A DNA stretch of 64,000 nt from Mycolicibacterium psychrotolerans (GTDB lineage Bacteria; Actinomycetota; Actinomycetes; Mycobacteriales; Mycobacteriaceae): NCBI RefSeq assembly GCF_010729305.1, contig NZ_AP022574.1, forward strand, positions 5,084,001 to 5,148,000. The letters are read 5' to 3'. The notes beneath the pieces are model-generated. The model worked only from the letters and a program-made list of their open reading frames with translations, made no database searches and was not told the DNA's origin. The position numbers and the translations under genes were made by a program. Shown piece after piece: positions 45,114-54,002 of the stretch (its first letter is position 1; each line of letters opens with the position of its first letter).

Positions 45114-45699
45114 TGTTGTCGCAGGAGCCTTGGACTTCGGCCTTGACCCAGGCCGCGTACTGGTAAAGGTAGGTGTACTGCCAGCGGGCAACGGAGAACG
45201 GGTAGCTGCGCGGGACGTCGCGCATGACCACCGTGCGGCCTGGCGGTGCAAAGCAGACGTCGAAGATCCGGCGGGCGCGCGGCAGGTGGTATCGCCAGCT
45301 GATCACGATGACGGAGCGCCAGCCGCGTTGCTCGGCGACGGCACGTGTCAGCAGCGCTTCGCCGCGGGTGGTGGACGGCACCGGCGGCCGGCAGATCACC
45401 TCGATGTCGGCGCGGCGCTTGCAGTACTTCTTCATCACCGGGTCACGCGGTCCGTAGGGGTCGGACATCAGGACCGTGGTCGCGTAGCCCTGTTCGGCGA
45501 GCTTGAGTCCGTAGGCCTCCCGGCCGTCGTGTTCGCCGCCGAGGACGACGATCGCGTCGACCTTGCGCAGCGGGTCGGGTTGGGCGTGGGCGAAGAAGAC
45601 AGTGCCGGTGGCGCCGTTGAGGAACAGCACGATCACGAGGGCGATCAGGGCCGCCGGGAGCGGCCCCGCGCGCACTCCTGATCGCCGCCTGTCCCCCAT
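45106..45699 (-). CDS. YdcF/SanA-like DUF218 protein
   Basis: A 197-residue protein with one N-terminal membrane anchor (PLPAALIALVIVLFLNGATG) and a DUF218 domain: DAIVVLGGEHDGREAYGL, the STTRGEALLT segment with conserved Thr/Glu, and VIVISWRYHLPRARRIF. Family members (ElyC, SanA) affect envelope and lipid-carrier metabolism. The ATG at 45699 is preceded by a TACCGT box. Next to polyprenyl-glycan genes, which fits an envelope role (inference). Confidence 0.82.
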   Translation of the reverse strand: MGDRRRSGVRAGPLPAALIALVIVLFLNGATGTVFFAHAQPDPLRKVDAIVVLGGEHDGREAYGLKLAEQGYATTVLMSDPYGPRDPVMKKYCKRRADIEVICRPPVPSTTRGEALLTRAVAEQRGWRSVIVISWRYHLPRARRIFDVCFAPPGRTVVMRDVPRSYPFSVARWQYTYLYQYAAWVKAEVQGSCDNIT

Positions 45700-45706
45700 G
45701 TTCTGC

Positions 45707-45712
45707 ACGGTA
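45707..45712 (-). promoter_or_regulatory. -10 box TACCGT, leaderless start of the YdcF-like gene
   Basis: On the minus strand TACCGT, then 7 bases, then ATG at 45699. Confidence 0.5.
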
Positions 45713-45739
45713 TTGCAGGAGCGTGAGGTGTGCAGCGCC

Positions 45740-46258
45740 TCAGCTCGGGGATTCCTCCGAGCCGAGGGTGTCGAAGACCTCGTGGTAGAGCAGCGAGTGG
45801 ACGCGCTCGACCTGGGGAATGTCGTGGAACTCGAGGGGGTCCTGCGAGGCGGATTCGATGATCAGCGTGCCGGTGCGCAGGATGCGGTCGAGCAGGCCGT
45901 GCCGGAACTCGACGCTGTTGATGCGTGCCAAAGGGATGTCGATGCCGGAGCGGGTGATCAGGCCGTGCCGGAACATGACGCGGCGGTCGGTGATGACGAA
46001 GTGGGTGGTCCACCAGTTGAGGAACGGCCAGACCGAGAGCCAGCCGATGAGGATGAGCCAGACGGCGGCGATGACGAGGAAGACGATGTTCTTCGCGGAC
46101 GGTTGCCACGCAAGAGTGTTGACGTAGCCGGCAAGGAATGCGGCGGCGGCAGTCGCGACGATGAGGACGAGCGCCGGGACGGTGAGACGACCCCAGTGCG
46201 GGTGGCGGTGCAGGACGACGTGTTCGTCCTGCGCCAGCACGTTCTCGGGATAGCCCAC
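45740..46258 (-). CDS. PH-domain (DUF304) membrane protein
   Basis: A 172-residue protein with two membrane segments (VPALVLIVATAAAAFLAGYV and IVFLVIAAVWLILIGWLS) followed by a bacterial PH-like domain: TTHFVITDRRVMFRHGLITR, SGIDIPLARINSVEF. It corresponds to Rv3278c. The GTG at 46258 gives the VGYPENVLA start expected for orthologues and has TACAGT six bases upstream. Confidence 0.87.
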   Translation of the reverse strand: MGYPENVLAQDEHVVLHRHPHWGRLTVPALVLIVATAAAAFLAGYVNTLAWQPSAKNIVFLVIAAVWLILIGWLSVWPFLNWWTTHFVITDRRVMFRHGLITRSGIDIPLARINSVEFRHGLLDRILRTGTLIIESASQDPLEFHDIPQVERVHSLLYHEVFDTLGSEESPS

Positions 46259-46264
46259 GGAGGC

Positions 46265-46270
46265 ACTGTA
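46265..46270 (-). promoter_or_regulatory. -10 box TACAGT, leaderless start of the PH-domain gene
   Basis: On the minus strand TACAGT, then GCCTCC, then GTG at 46258. Confidence 0.5.
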
Positions 46271-46391
46271 CTCAGCGGCGGCAGTTCGTGCGGGCCAATC
46301 TCGGCGGCATCTCGAGCAACGTTGTCGGGACGCCCTGGACACGCGACTCAGGAAATTCTCAGTGTTTGCCAGCGAAAGCATTAGTCACGCG

Positions 46392-46397
46392 TAGCTT
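46392..46397 (+). promoter_or_regulatory. -10 box TAGCTT, leaderless start of a small gene
   Basis: TAGCTT, then 7 bases, then ATG at 46405. Confidence 0.5.
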
Positions 46398-46404
46398 GAT
46401 CACG

Positions 46405-46566
46405 ATGCGGGTCGAAACGTGTCGGTGTGGTCACGAGGGCTCGGCTCACGAGCATTATCGAGCGGGGACGGACTGTTCGCTGTGCGAATGTCCGCGATTT
46501 CAACACAGTAGCTGCGAGTCACACACATGGGTGGACCGATTGTTGGCCCGTTGGCTAACGCGCTGA
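46405..46566 (+). CDS. Small Cys/His-rich protein (53 residues)
   Basis: A 53-residue protein with CRCGHEGSAHEHYRAGTDC and CSLCECPRFQHSSC, six Cys and several His in about 35 residues, which suggests a zinc-binding miniprotein. The leaderless layout (TAGCTT, 7 bases, ATG) and the biased composition support a real gene. It sits between the PH-domain gene and fcl. Family not recognised. Confidence 0.55.
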   Translation: MRVETCRCGHEGSAHEHYRAGTDCSLCECPRFQHSSCESHTWVDRLLARWLTR

Positions 46567-46589
46567 GCTCTAGAGCGCGGCGAGACCTC

Positions 46590-47564
46590 CTAGACTCGAA
46601 GTTCGCTGACGTGTTCGCGGTACCAGGCAACAGTCCGTTCGAGCCCTTCGCGCAGATCGATCTTGGACTTCCACCCGGCTTCTGCGAGCTTCGAGACATC
46701 AAGCAATTTCTGCGCGATTCCGTCGGGCTTCGTGGTGTCCCAGTTCGTTTCGCCTTCGTAGCCGACCAGGGAGGCAATGGTCTCGGCGATCTCGCGGATC
46801 GTCACATCGGTGCCGCTCCCGACGTTGACTTGCTGCGGGCCGTCGTAGTGTTCGAGAAGGTGGAGGCACGCATCGGCCATGTCATCCGCATGGAGGAACT
46901 CGCGCCGCGGGCTACCAGTCCCCCAGTTGGTCACAGACGTTGCACCTGTCGCGACGGCTTCGTCGTAGCGCCGAATCAGGGCTGGAAGCACGTGAGACCC
47001 ACTTCTCGAGAAGTTGTCATTGGGCCCGTAGAGGTTGGTCGGCATTGCCGAGATCCACGGCAAGCCGTACTGCCGGCGCACTGCTTGAACATGGAGGATG
47101 CCTGCGATCTTGGCGATGGCGTACGCGTCGTTGGTGGGCTCGAGTGCGCCGGTGAGCAGCGAATCCTCGCGGATCGGTTGCTCGGCGAACTTCGGGTAGA
47201 TACAGGACGACCCGAGGAACAGTAGACGTTCGACGTCCGACTCTCGTGCTGCGTCAAGCACATTGACCTGGATGCGGACGTTGTCGCTGAGGAAATCGAC
47301 TGGATAGGTGCTGTTGGCAAGAATGCCGCCGACTTTCGCCGCCGCGAGCACCACGTACGTCGGCTTCACCTCGCCGAACAACTGAAAGACGGCGTCGCGG
47401 TCCTTCAAATCCATTTCGCTTGAGCTCTTTCCGACGATGTTGGCGAAACCCGCAGCTTCTAGGCGACGGACAATCGCCGATCCGACAAGGCCTCGATGTC
47501 CCGCCACATAGAACGTCGCGTCGCGGTCCAACTCTTTGGGCGTATACAGCAGTTCTTCGGTCAT
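46590..47564 (-). CDS. fcl: GDP-L-fucose synthase
   Basis: A 324-residue extended SDR that epimerises and reduces GDP-4-keto-6-deoxymannose to GDP-L-fucose. Motifs: VAGHRGLVGSAI, LGSSCIYPK, catalytic YAIAKIAG, and NLYGPNDNF. The ATG overlaps the gmd stop (ATGA), so gmd and fcl are cotranscribed. In mycobacteria such pairs serve fucose-containing glycolipids; which glycan is made here is open. Confidence 0.94.
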   Translation of the reverse strand: MTEELLYTPKELDRDATFYVAGHRGLVGSAIVRRLEAAGFANIVGKSSSEMDLKDRDAVFQLFGEVKPTYVVLAAAKVGGILANSTYPVDFLSDNVRIQVNVLDAARESDVERLLFLGSSCIYPKFAEQPIREDSLLTGALEPTNDAYAIAKIAGILHVQAVRRQYGLPWISAMPTNLYGPNDNFSRSGSHVLPALIRRYDEAVATGATSVTNWGTGSPRREFLHADDMADACLHLLEHYDGPQQVNVGSGTDVTIREIAETIASLVGYEGETNWDTTKPDGIAQKLLDVSKLAEAGWKSKIDLREGLERTVAWYREHVSELRV

Positions 47565-48616
47565 GGCATTCTCGCGTCGTCGGTGGACGGCGTCACCCAC
47601 GACTCCAATTGCACCGTGTCGATCCATGGCCGGCCGGCGTGCTTGAGCGCCTCGATATCGGCGTCGACCATCAGACGCGCAAGCTGGCAGCCATCAACGG
47701 TCGGCACCCAGTCAAGTTTCTTCGCAGCCCGCGACGGGTCCCCGATCAGAGCGTCGACCTCCGTGGGGCGGAGGTAGCGCTCATCGAAGCGAACGTGATC
47801 CTCCCAATTCAAGCCCGCGTGATCGAAAGCGATCTCGAGGAATTCCCGAACCATGATCCCCACGCCCGTCGCCAGAACGTAATCGTCGGGTTCCTCGGCC
47901 TGGAGCATTCGCCACATGCCCTCGACGTATTCAGGTGCGTAGCCCCAGTCACGGATGGAGTCGAGGTTGCCCATGTACACATGTTCCTGCCGGCCGGCCT
48001 TGATCGCGGCGACCGCACGAGTGATTTTGCGGGTCACGAATGTCTCACCCCGTCGCGGTGATTCGTGGTTGAAGAGGATGCCGTTGACGGCGAACATGCC
48101 GTACGCCTCGCGGTAATTCTTGGTGATCCAGAAGCTGTAAAGCTTCGCGACGGCATACGGGGACCGGGGATAGAACGGGGTGTCCTCATTCTGCGGCGGC
48201 GGAGTCGCGCCATAGAGTTCCGACGAAGACGCCTGATAGAAGCGAGTTTTGATGCCCGAGAGTCGAACGGCCTCGAGCATGCGGATTGTGCCCGTACCCG
48301 TCGTGTCGGCGGTGTGCTCAGGCTCGTCGAAAGAGACCCGGACATGGGACTGAGCGGCGAGGTTGTACACCTCGTCGGGGTCGATATCCGCCAGCAGGGT
48401 CACCAACCGTGCGCCGTCGCTGAGGTCGCCGTAATGAAGAAACAGGCGAGCGTCCGGCGAGTGCGGATCGACGTAGAGGTGATCGATACGGGACGTGTTG
48501 AACGTCGATGCGCGGCGGATGAGGCCGTGAACCTCGTAGCCCTTACTAAGCAACAGCTCCGCCAAGTAAGAACCGTCCTGACCGGTAATGCCGGTGATCA
48601 GAGCGCGTTTCGTCAT
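47561..48616 (-). CDS. gmd: GDP-mannose 4,6-dehydratase
   Basis: A 351-residue extended SDR converting GDP-mannose to GDP-4-keto-6-deoxymannose. ALITGITGQDGSYLAELLL, the LRRASTFNTSRIDHLY region in LIRRASTFNTSR, catalytic YAVAKLYSFW and FNHESPRRGETF are diagnostic. The ATG at 48616 follows GGGGGA. Its substrate is provided by manB and manC elsewhere in the window. Confidence 0.95.
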   Translation of the reverse strand: MTKRALITGITGQDGSYLAELLLSKGYEVHGLIRRASTFNTSRIDHLYVDPHSPDARLFLHYGDLSDGARLVTLLADIDPDEVYNLAAQSHVRVSFDEPEHTADTTGTGTIRMLEAVRLSGIKTRFYQASSSELYGATPPPQNEDTPFYPRSPYAVAKLYSFWITKNYREAYGMFAVNGILFNHESPRRGETFVTRKITRAVAAIKAGRQEHVYMGNLDSIRDWGYAPEYVEGMWRMLQAEEPDDYVLATGVGIMVREFLEIAFDHAGLNWEDHVRFDERYLRPTEVDALIGDPSRAAKKLDWVPTVDGCQLARLMVDADIEALKHAGRPWIDTVQLESWVTPSTDDARMP

Positions 48617-48748
48617 CACGTCCCCCATATCGGGCCGACGAGCGGCCAAGGTCAGTCGGAAAAGGAGCCTACCGGGCAAACCCTGACACCTCACGGCGAC
48701 CGCGAACAGCCCGCACGTATGTTCCCGCGGCAGGCCAGGCGAGAATGG

Positions 48749-50239
48749 TCAGTAAGCGCCGGAGTGACCCAGCATCGCCTTGACCGTTTTGACCGCGATA
48801 ATGAGGTCAGAAATCATCGACCAGTTCTCGACGTAGAACAGGTCCAGCCGAACGGAATCCTCCCAAGAGAGGTCCGAGCGCCCGCTGACCTGCCAAAGGC
48901 CTGTAATGCCAGGACGAACGAGCAGACGTCTCTTGGCGTAATCGTCGTAAGATTTGACTTCATTGGCCAGCGGTGGCCGCGGCCCGACGACGCTCATGTC
49001 GCGCTTGAGAACATTGATGAATTGTGGGAGCTCGTCAATGCTGTACTTGCGGAGGAACTTACCCACACGGGTTATTCGCGGGTCCTCGCGAATCTTGAAC
49101 AGTACGCGGCCATCGCTCTCGTTCAGAGCGGCGAGTTTATCTATCATTCTGTCCGCGCCATCGACCATCGTACGGAATTTGATCATCTCGAAAGGCGCCC
49201 CGTCGAGTCCAATCCGTTCCTGACGGTAGAAGACCGGCCCTTTACTGGTCAGTTTGACAGCTGCCGCAACCACCAGCAGAACCGGCAACCCGCAAACCAG
49301 GACTCCACTGGAGAAAACAAGATCGAACAGACGTTTCTGGAACCGCTTAGCACCGTGGTACTGAGGCTTCTCGACGTGAATTAACGGCAGTCCGGCGACA
49401 GGGCGCATCTGCAACCTAGGACCTGCGATGTCAACCACACCGGGGGCTACCAATAGATCTATATCCAGCTTCTCGAGCTCCCACGAGAGGTCGCGGATGC
49501 CGCGCCCATCGAGCCTTTCAGTAGCCGTCACCGCGACGGCGTGACTATTGGTCGCAGTTACCGCCCCTACGACATTCGACTCATCGCCAAAGGTAGGGAT
49601 CGCACCGACGCCGGGAACATCAATCTTGGTCCGGGGAATCGGGCCCGGGATGCAAGCCCCTACGACCTCGTACTCGCTCCTGAGCTCCCGGTGCAACGAC
49701 GTGGTCAGATCACGAACCGCTGGAGCGCTCCCTACCACCAACACCCTGGTTATACAACGTCCGTACTTCTGACGCACTCGAACTACCACCTGGCGAGCGC
49801 ACCACCGAAATAGCGTGAGAAAACAAATGCCGGCGGGCAGCGCGATCATCATGTAACCGCGAGCAATCTCGAGCTTGAGGAGCATAGAGACAATCGCGAC
49901 GCCACCAAACACCGCCAAGGTCGCCAACCATACGCGTCTGTACTCTTCGGTTCCCGAGCCTATGATTCGAGGCGACCGCGAGTGATTGATCGTTAGCGCT
50001 ACCAACCAGATGGCAGCGATCGCGACAGACAGCAGAGGGTAGTCAACGAAGCCGGGAGCCGCCGCCTCGCCACCCAAGCCACCGAACCGAAGGAATTGCG
50101 CCAGGCCGACGGCTGCGAGCACGCCGGCCGCGTCTAGCGCTACAAGCCGGCGCGAATATCCGCGTTGCCAAGCCGGGACTTTGGCTGGTATAGCAACAAT
50201 GTTTGCTGAGACATCAACCCTGTCATTTACTGCCGTCAC
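48749..50239 (-). CDS. Polyprenyl-phosphate sugar-1-phosphate transferase (second)
   Basis: A 496-residue WbaP-type transferase with about five membrane segments in residues 30-145, a CoA_binding_3-like domain (RVLVVGSAPAVRDL) and a catalytic domain with KRLFDLVFSSGVLVCG, KFRTMVDGADRM, YSIDELPQFINVLKRDMS and VGPRPPLANEV. It is moderately similar in layout to the first transferase at 41915-43450 but distinct in sequence. Located upstream of gmd-fcl on the same strand. GTG start. Confidence 0.93.
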   Translation of the reverse strand: MTAVNDRVDVSANIVAIPAKVPAWQRGYSRRLVALDAAGVLAAVGLAQFLRFGGLGGEAAAPGFVDYPLLSVAIAAIWLVALTINHSRSPRIIGSGTEEYRRVWLATLAVFGGVAIVSMLLKLEIARGYMMIALPAGICFLTLFRWCARQVVVRVRQKYGRCITRVLVVGSAPAVRDLTTSLHRELRSEYEVVGACIPGPIPRTKIDVPGVGAIPTFGDESNVVGAVTATNSHAVAVTATERLDGRGIRDLSWELEKLDIDLLVAPGVVDIAGPRLQMRPVAGLPLIHVEKPQYHGAKRFQKRLFDLVFSSGVLVCGLPVLLVVAAAVKLTSKGPVFYRQERIGLDGAPFEMIKFRTMVDGADRMIDKLAALNESDGRVLFKIREDPRITRVGKFLRKYSIDELPQFINVLKRDMSVVGPRPPLANEVKSYDDYAKRRLLVRPGITGLWQVSGRSDLSWEDSVRLDLFYVENWSMISDLIIAVKTVKAMLGHSGAY

Positions 50240-50482
50240 TCGTCCCCCCGCGTTTTACTCCCCTTGCGCTGCGACTTTATCGCAACGCACCCGCTGATCT
50301 CAACACGAACAACGGCTTCGCTCGGCAACGTAACACGCCAGCGCGGCGCTATCACGGTGAATTCACGTGTGCGTAACCCTCGGCAGTGTCGGACCCTGTA
50401 GAAGACCTCGACTACAGGCGAAGCAATCTCGCACGAAGAAGCGATTCTGCGAGGGCGGTAGGGCGCCGCCTACTGCGTAGCT

Positions 50483-51007
50483 TCACCCCAGCGAGCGCTC
50501 GCAAACGTCGAGGACTGGGGGGAGGAGCTCGGCGATCTTCGCCCCCACTGCGTCGAACACGCTTCGAGCCCGTCCGATCGGATCCATGATGTCGGGCACC
50601 TGCTCTGCGGGGATGAAAGCGCGGCCATTAGACAAATCTTCAACGGTGCGCGCGTTTGTTAACAGTGCGATCTGCGCGGCTTCCGCGAGGGTAAATGTTC
50701 GGTGCAACTTCTGAGGAGCGATCTCGAGGACAGCCTCGCGGTGTTGTTTCGTCATACCCAGAATGAGATCCGCAGCGGAAGCCAACCGCGACGTGAGCTG
50801 TCGAGCTTGGAACGCGGACGGGTCACCACCTAACACCTGCAGAACAGCAGCAGATCCCGGGTGGATCGGATGCCCTATCACTGCGCGGATCCCCGCGCTA
50901 GAAAATCTCAAGCCTACCAACCGACGTTCACTCGCGAACTGCGCCGCGAGTCGCTCAGCGGTGGGTGATCGGCAGATGTTCCCAGTACAAACAAACAGAA
51001 GTTGCAT
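50483..51007 (-). CDS. Low-molecular-weight protein tyrosine phosphatase (Wzb/PtpA-like)
   Basis: A 174-residue LMW-PTP. The P-loop VCTGNICRSP contains the catalytic C-x5-R, and the general acid Asp is in DIMDP. Such phosphatases pair with BY-kinases in capsule loci (Wzb with Wzc), but no BY-kinase is encoded in this window. The 243 bases between it and the second transferase carry no gene. Confidence 0.9.
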   Translation of the reverse strand: MQLLFVCTGNICRSPTAERLAAQFASERRLVGLRFSSAGIRAVIGHPIHPGSAAVLQVLGGDPSAFQARQLTSRLASAADLILGMTKQHREAVLEIAPQKLHRTFTLAEAAQIALLTNARTVEDLSNGRAFIPAEQVPDIMDPIGRARSVFDAVGAKIAELLPPVLDVCERSLG

Positions 51008-51418
51008 TCAGATCCCTCGGGGAGCAGAGCGTCGGCCTAACGACCGTACGGCGTTGGGGGAACGCACATCCGGCCCCTGTCGCATCCGACGCCTTCCCTC
51101 GACCATGTGACGGCTGTAACCCGCATTGCAACCATCTCACACCTCACAAGCACGCAGTACCGTCGAGGAGTCCCAGCGAGTTACGGCGGCGAACATGCGT
51201 TACGTTTCATGTGCAACGAAGCTGCGCTCGTCTCGAGGACGTACATAAGGGGGTACTTTGCGCAACGTGGGAAGATGGCAGGAAGGGCAAATTGGCCCTG
51301 GGGGTGTCGAGGTCCAACCGGGCTGCAAAGTCCTGCAGTTCCACGGTGACCGTGTCATGCAAATCTCGGCAACTCCTGGCCGCCATCGCCGATTCATTCT
51401 TAACGGTGTTACACAGCA
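51008..51418. other. 411-base divergent intergenic region
   Basis: The region between the phosphatase and the glycosyltransferase has several overlapping open frames without family signatures, ribosome-binding sites or coherent composition. It probably holds divergent promoters. It is also where the base composition starts to fall towards the low-GC block. Confidence 0.5.
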
Positions 51419-52390
51419 ATGAGCGATAAGGCTAACATTCCGAAGGTCTCCGCAGTAATTCGCGCTTTCAATGAGGGACAGCACATCGGCCGCCTGCTGA
51501 AGGGACTTGAGCTACAAACCGTGAAACCGCACGAAGTTGTCTTAGTCGACTCCGGTTCGACTGACGACACCGTCGCGATAGCCGAGGCAGCTGGATGCGT
51601 AATAGTAAGAATTGCCAAGAATGAATTCTCATTTGGCCGGGCATTAAATCGCGGCTGCGAAGCCGCATCGGGCGATATACTTCTCTTCGCATCCGCACAC
51701 GTGTACCCGGTCTACGACACGTATGTTGAGCACTTGACGAACGCATTCCGCCGACCAGGAGTGGCGATCGCTTACGGGCGTCAAGTCGGCGACGAACGAA
51801 CAAAATTCTCGGAGTCGCGCGTAATGCTGAAGTGGTTCCCCACAGATAACATCTGGGATCAGAGTCATCCTTTTAGCAACAACGCGAATGCTGCGGTCCT
51901 TAAGACACTGTGGGAGACCTCTCCCTACGATGAAAGTTTGACGGGCCTAGAAGATCTAGATTTTGCCCAAAAGGCACTGAGCAGAGGCCACAAGATTGCC
52001 TACGTGGCGGATGCACCTGTGGTGCACGTACACGAAGAATCTTGGGGCGTTACGCGTAACCGATACCGGAGAGAAGCTATAGCCTACGCCCGCATCGTCG
52101 ATGACTCCAAGATGTCGCTGTCCAGAGCCCTCGGTCTAGCAGTCTCAAACATCGCTGGCGACTACCTCGATGCCGCGAAGGCAAAGCGGTTGCGAGGCAA
52201 TCTCTTGGGTATCCCAGCTTTTCGCTCAGCTCAATTCATTGGCGCCTGGGAAGGATTCCGACAGCCTGCTAACGTATCGGCGCGCCTGCTCGAACGCTTC
52301 TACTATCCAGCGGAGGCTCAAAAGGTGCCTGCTCCGATTGCGCCGGGCAGGAAGATTGTTTATTCAGAAGACATTTCATTTGGAGTTTAG
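51419..52390 (+). CDS. Family 2 glycosyltransferase
   Basis: A 323-residue GT-A enzyme. VSAVIRAFNEGQHIGRLLKG, VDSGSTDDT and ASAHVYPV are the nucleotide-sugar motifs; GLEDLDFAQKALSRGH corresponds to the ED acceptor/catalytic region. It resembles rhamnosyl/mannosyl transferases of O-antigen loci. First gene of a plus-strand, low-GC glycan operon (51.4-57.2 kb). Confidence 0.88.
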   Translation: MSDKANIPKVSAVIRAFNEGQHIGRLLKGLELQTVKPHEVVLVDSGSTDDTVAIAEAAGCVIVRIAKNEFSFGRALNRGCEAASGDILLFASAHVYPVYDTYVEHLTNAFRRPGVAIAYGRQVGDERTKFSESRVMLKWFPTDNIWDQSHPFSNNANAAVLKTLWETSPYDESLTGLEDLDFAQKALSRGHKIAYVADAPVVHVHEESWGVTRNRYRREAIAYARIVDDSKMSLSRALGLAVSNIAGDYLDAAKAKRLRGNLLGIPAFRSAQFIGAWEGFRQPANVSARLLERFYYPAEAQKVPAPIAPGRKIVYSEDISFGV

Positions 52391-52399
52391 CAGAGAACA

Positions 52400-53077
52400 A
52401 TGACAAAGATAGCGGCTGTTGTGCCGATGCGCCATAATAGCGAAAGGGTGCCGGGGAAAAACTACCGCCGATTAGCGGGAATTCCTCTGTATCACCATGT
52501 GGTTCGAACCTTGAGCTCGGTCGACGAGATTGACCAGATAGTAATAGACACCGACAGCGACTTCATAGCATCCGATTGCGCAAAGTCGTTTCCCGAGGTC
52601 ACGGTACTCGAACGTCCAGAACACCTGAGAGATGGCAATATCCCGATGAACGAAGTACTACTGAATACTTTAAATCAAGTCGACGCCGATATCGCACTTC
52701 AAACGCATTCGACGAACCCGTTCCTCAAGTCGAAAACGGTGTCCAGCGCATTGAGAAAGTTTCTCGAATCGCGCGGCGAAATTGATTCGATCTTTAGCGT
52801 GACACGACTTCAGGCCCGGTTGTGGGACGAGGCTATGCAGCCAGTCAACCATGACCCATCCGTATTATTAAGGACGCAAGACCTACCTCCCTTGTATATT
52901 GAGAACTCATGTTTTTTCATTTTCACACCGCAACTACTTCGGGAGCACCGGAACCGGATAGGGCTGCGTCCGTTCATGGTCGAGATGGCTCCGCTCGAGG
53001 CAGTTGATATTGATACGGAGGAAGACTTCTCTTTGGCCGAAGCGCTTGCGGAGCGGAGAGCCCTGACATATGACTAA
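52400..53077 (+). CDS. CMP-sugar synthetase-like cytidylyltransferase (NeuA/KdsB-like)
   Basis: A 225-residue member of the acylneuraminate cytidylyltransferase family. VVPMRHNSERVPGKNYR is the CTP-binding signature, DTDSDFIA the substrate strand, and LLNTLNQVDADIALQTHSTNPFL carries the second nucleotide-binding region. VDIDTEEDFSLAEAL gives the late Asp pair. The activated sugar is unknown, because no NeuB-like condensing enzyme is encoded nearby. Cotranscribed with the next two genes (8-base overlap). Confidence 0.85.
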   Translation: MTKIAAVVPMRHNSERVPGKNYRRLAGIPLYHHVVRTLSSVDEIDQIVIDTDSDFIASDCAKSFPEVTVLERPEHLRDGNIPMNEVLLNTLNQVDADIALQTHSTNPFLKSKTVSSALRKFLESRGEIDSIFSVTRLQARLWDEAMQPVNHDPSVLLRTQDLPPLYIENSCFFIFTPQLLREHRNRIGLRPFMVEMAPLEAVDIDTEEDFSLAEALAERRALTYD

Positions 53078-54002
53078 GCCAGTCGTACTCATTACCTGTA
53101 AGCAAATGCAGGTTGAATTACCACATCATCGATCACGCATCGAACAACTTGGGTACACCGTAATAGCGCCTGATCTTGGTGACCGCCAACAATTCGAATC
53201 TTCCGATCTACTCGCAATGAGTTCTAATGTTGTGGGGATGATAGCGGGCGACGACCAACTGGATCGGCACTTTTTCGAGGGTTGCCCTCAACTAAAGACG
53301 GTAATCCGCTGGGGAATTGGGATGGATTCTGTCGACCGCGAAGCAGCTAAGCAACGTGGCGTGTCAGTCCGAAACACGCCAGGGGTGTTTGGAGCCGAGG
53401 TCGCGGATTCGGCGTTCGGCTACATTCTCAACCTTGCGCGGGGCCACATGATTATCGACGCATCTATTCGGCGCGGTGAGTGGCCGAAGTTCGAAGGAAT
53501 CACGCTGGCCAATTCCCGTTTAGGCATTGTGGGGTATGGTGCTATAGGCCGCGAGATCGCCCGCCGTGGCCTAGGCTTCGGGATGGATGTTGTGGCATTC
53601 GATCCATTCGCAGCTCCTGAGTCGGCCGGCGCTTCTCTCATTGAGCTCGACCCTCTGTTGTCGAGCAGCAGATTTGTTGTCTTGGCCTGCCCACTGACAA
53701 GCGAAACTCGCCATTTGATAAATGCCCAGCGGCTGGCACATATGCGGGCAGACGCGTTCCTGATCAACGTAGCCCGAGGCCCTGTGGTACATGAGGCAGA
53801 ATTGATTAAGGCGCTACAACAAGGGCGTCTGGCAGGCGCCGCTCTCGATGTGTACGAAGAGGAGCCCCTTCCTATAGAGAGTGAACTGCGGTCGCTCAGC
53901 AATGTGGTGCTTGGGGCCCATAACGCCTCGAACACCCGTGAGGGAGTGAAACGCGCTAGCACTACTGCAGTTGACTTCTTGATTGAAGAGCTCACGAGAT
54001 GA
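53070..54002 (+). CDS. D-isomer-specific 2-hydroxyacid dehydrogenase (SerA-like)
   Basis: A 310-residue NAD-dependent dehydrogenase. The NAD motif is LGIVGYGAIGREIARRGL; active-site residues are Arg in NVARGPVV, Glu in YEEEPL and the His-like position GAHNAS. Members embedded in glycan clusters often make or remove 2-keto or 3-hydroxy sugars or glyceric acid derivatives. Sandwiched between the cytidylyltransferase and an SDR with overlapping ends. Confidence 0.87.
   Translation: MTKPVVLITCKQMQVELPHHRSRIEQLGYTVIAPDLGDRQQFESSDLLAMSSNVVGMIAGDDQLDRHFFEGCPQLKTVIRWGIGMDSVDREAAKQRGVSVRNTPGVFGAEVADSAFGYILNLARGHMIIDASIRRGEWPKFEGITLANSRLGIVGYGAIGREIARRGLGFGMDVVAFDPFAAPESAGASLIELDPLLSSSRFVVLACPLTSETRHLINAQRLAHMRADAFLINVARGPVVHEAELIKALQQGRLAGAALDVYEEEPLPIESELRSLSNVVLGAHNASNTREGVKRASTTAVDFLIEELTR

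Noticed and set aside
44329..45251. Long minus-strand frames across the CrcB pair
   Set aside because: They are His/Arg/Pro-rich shadows of the two plus-strand membrane-protein genes.
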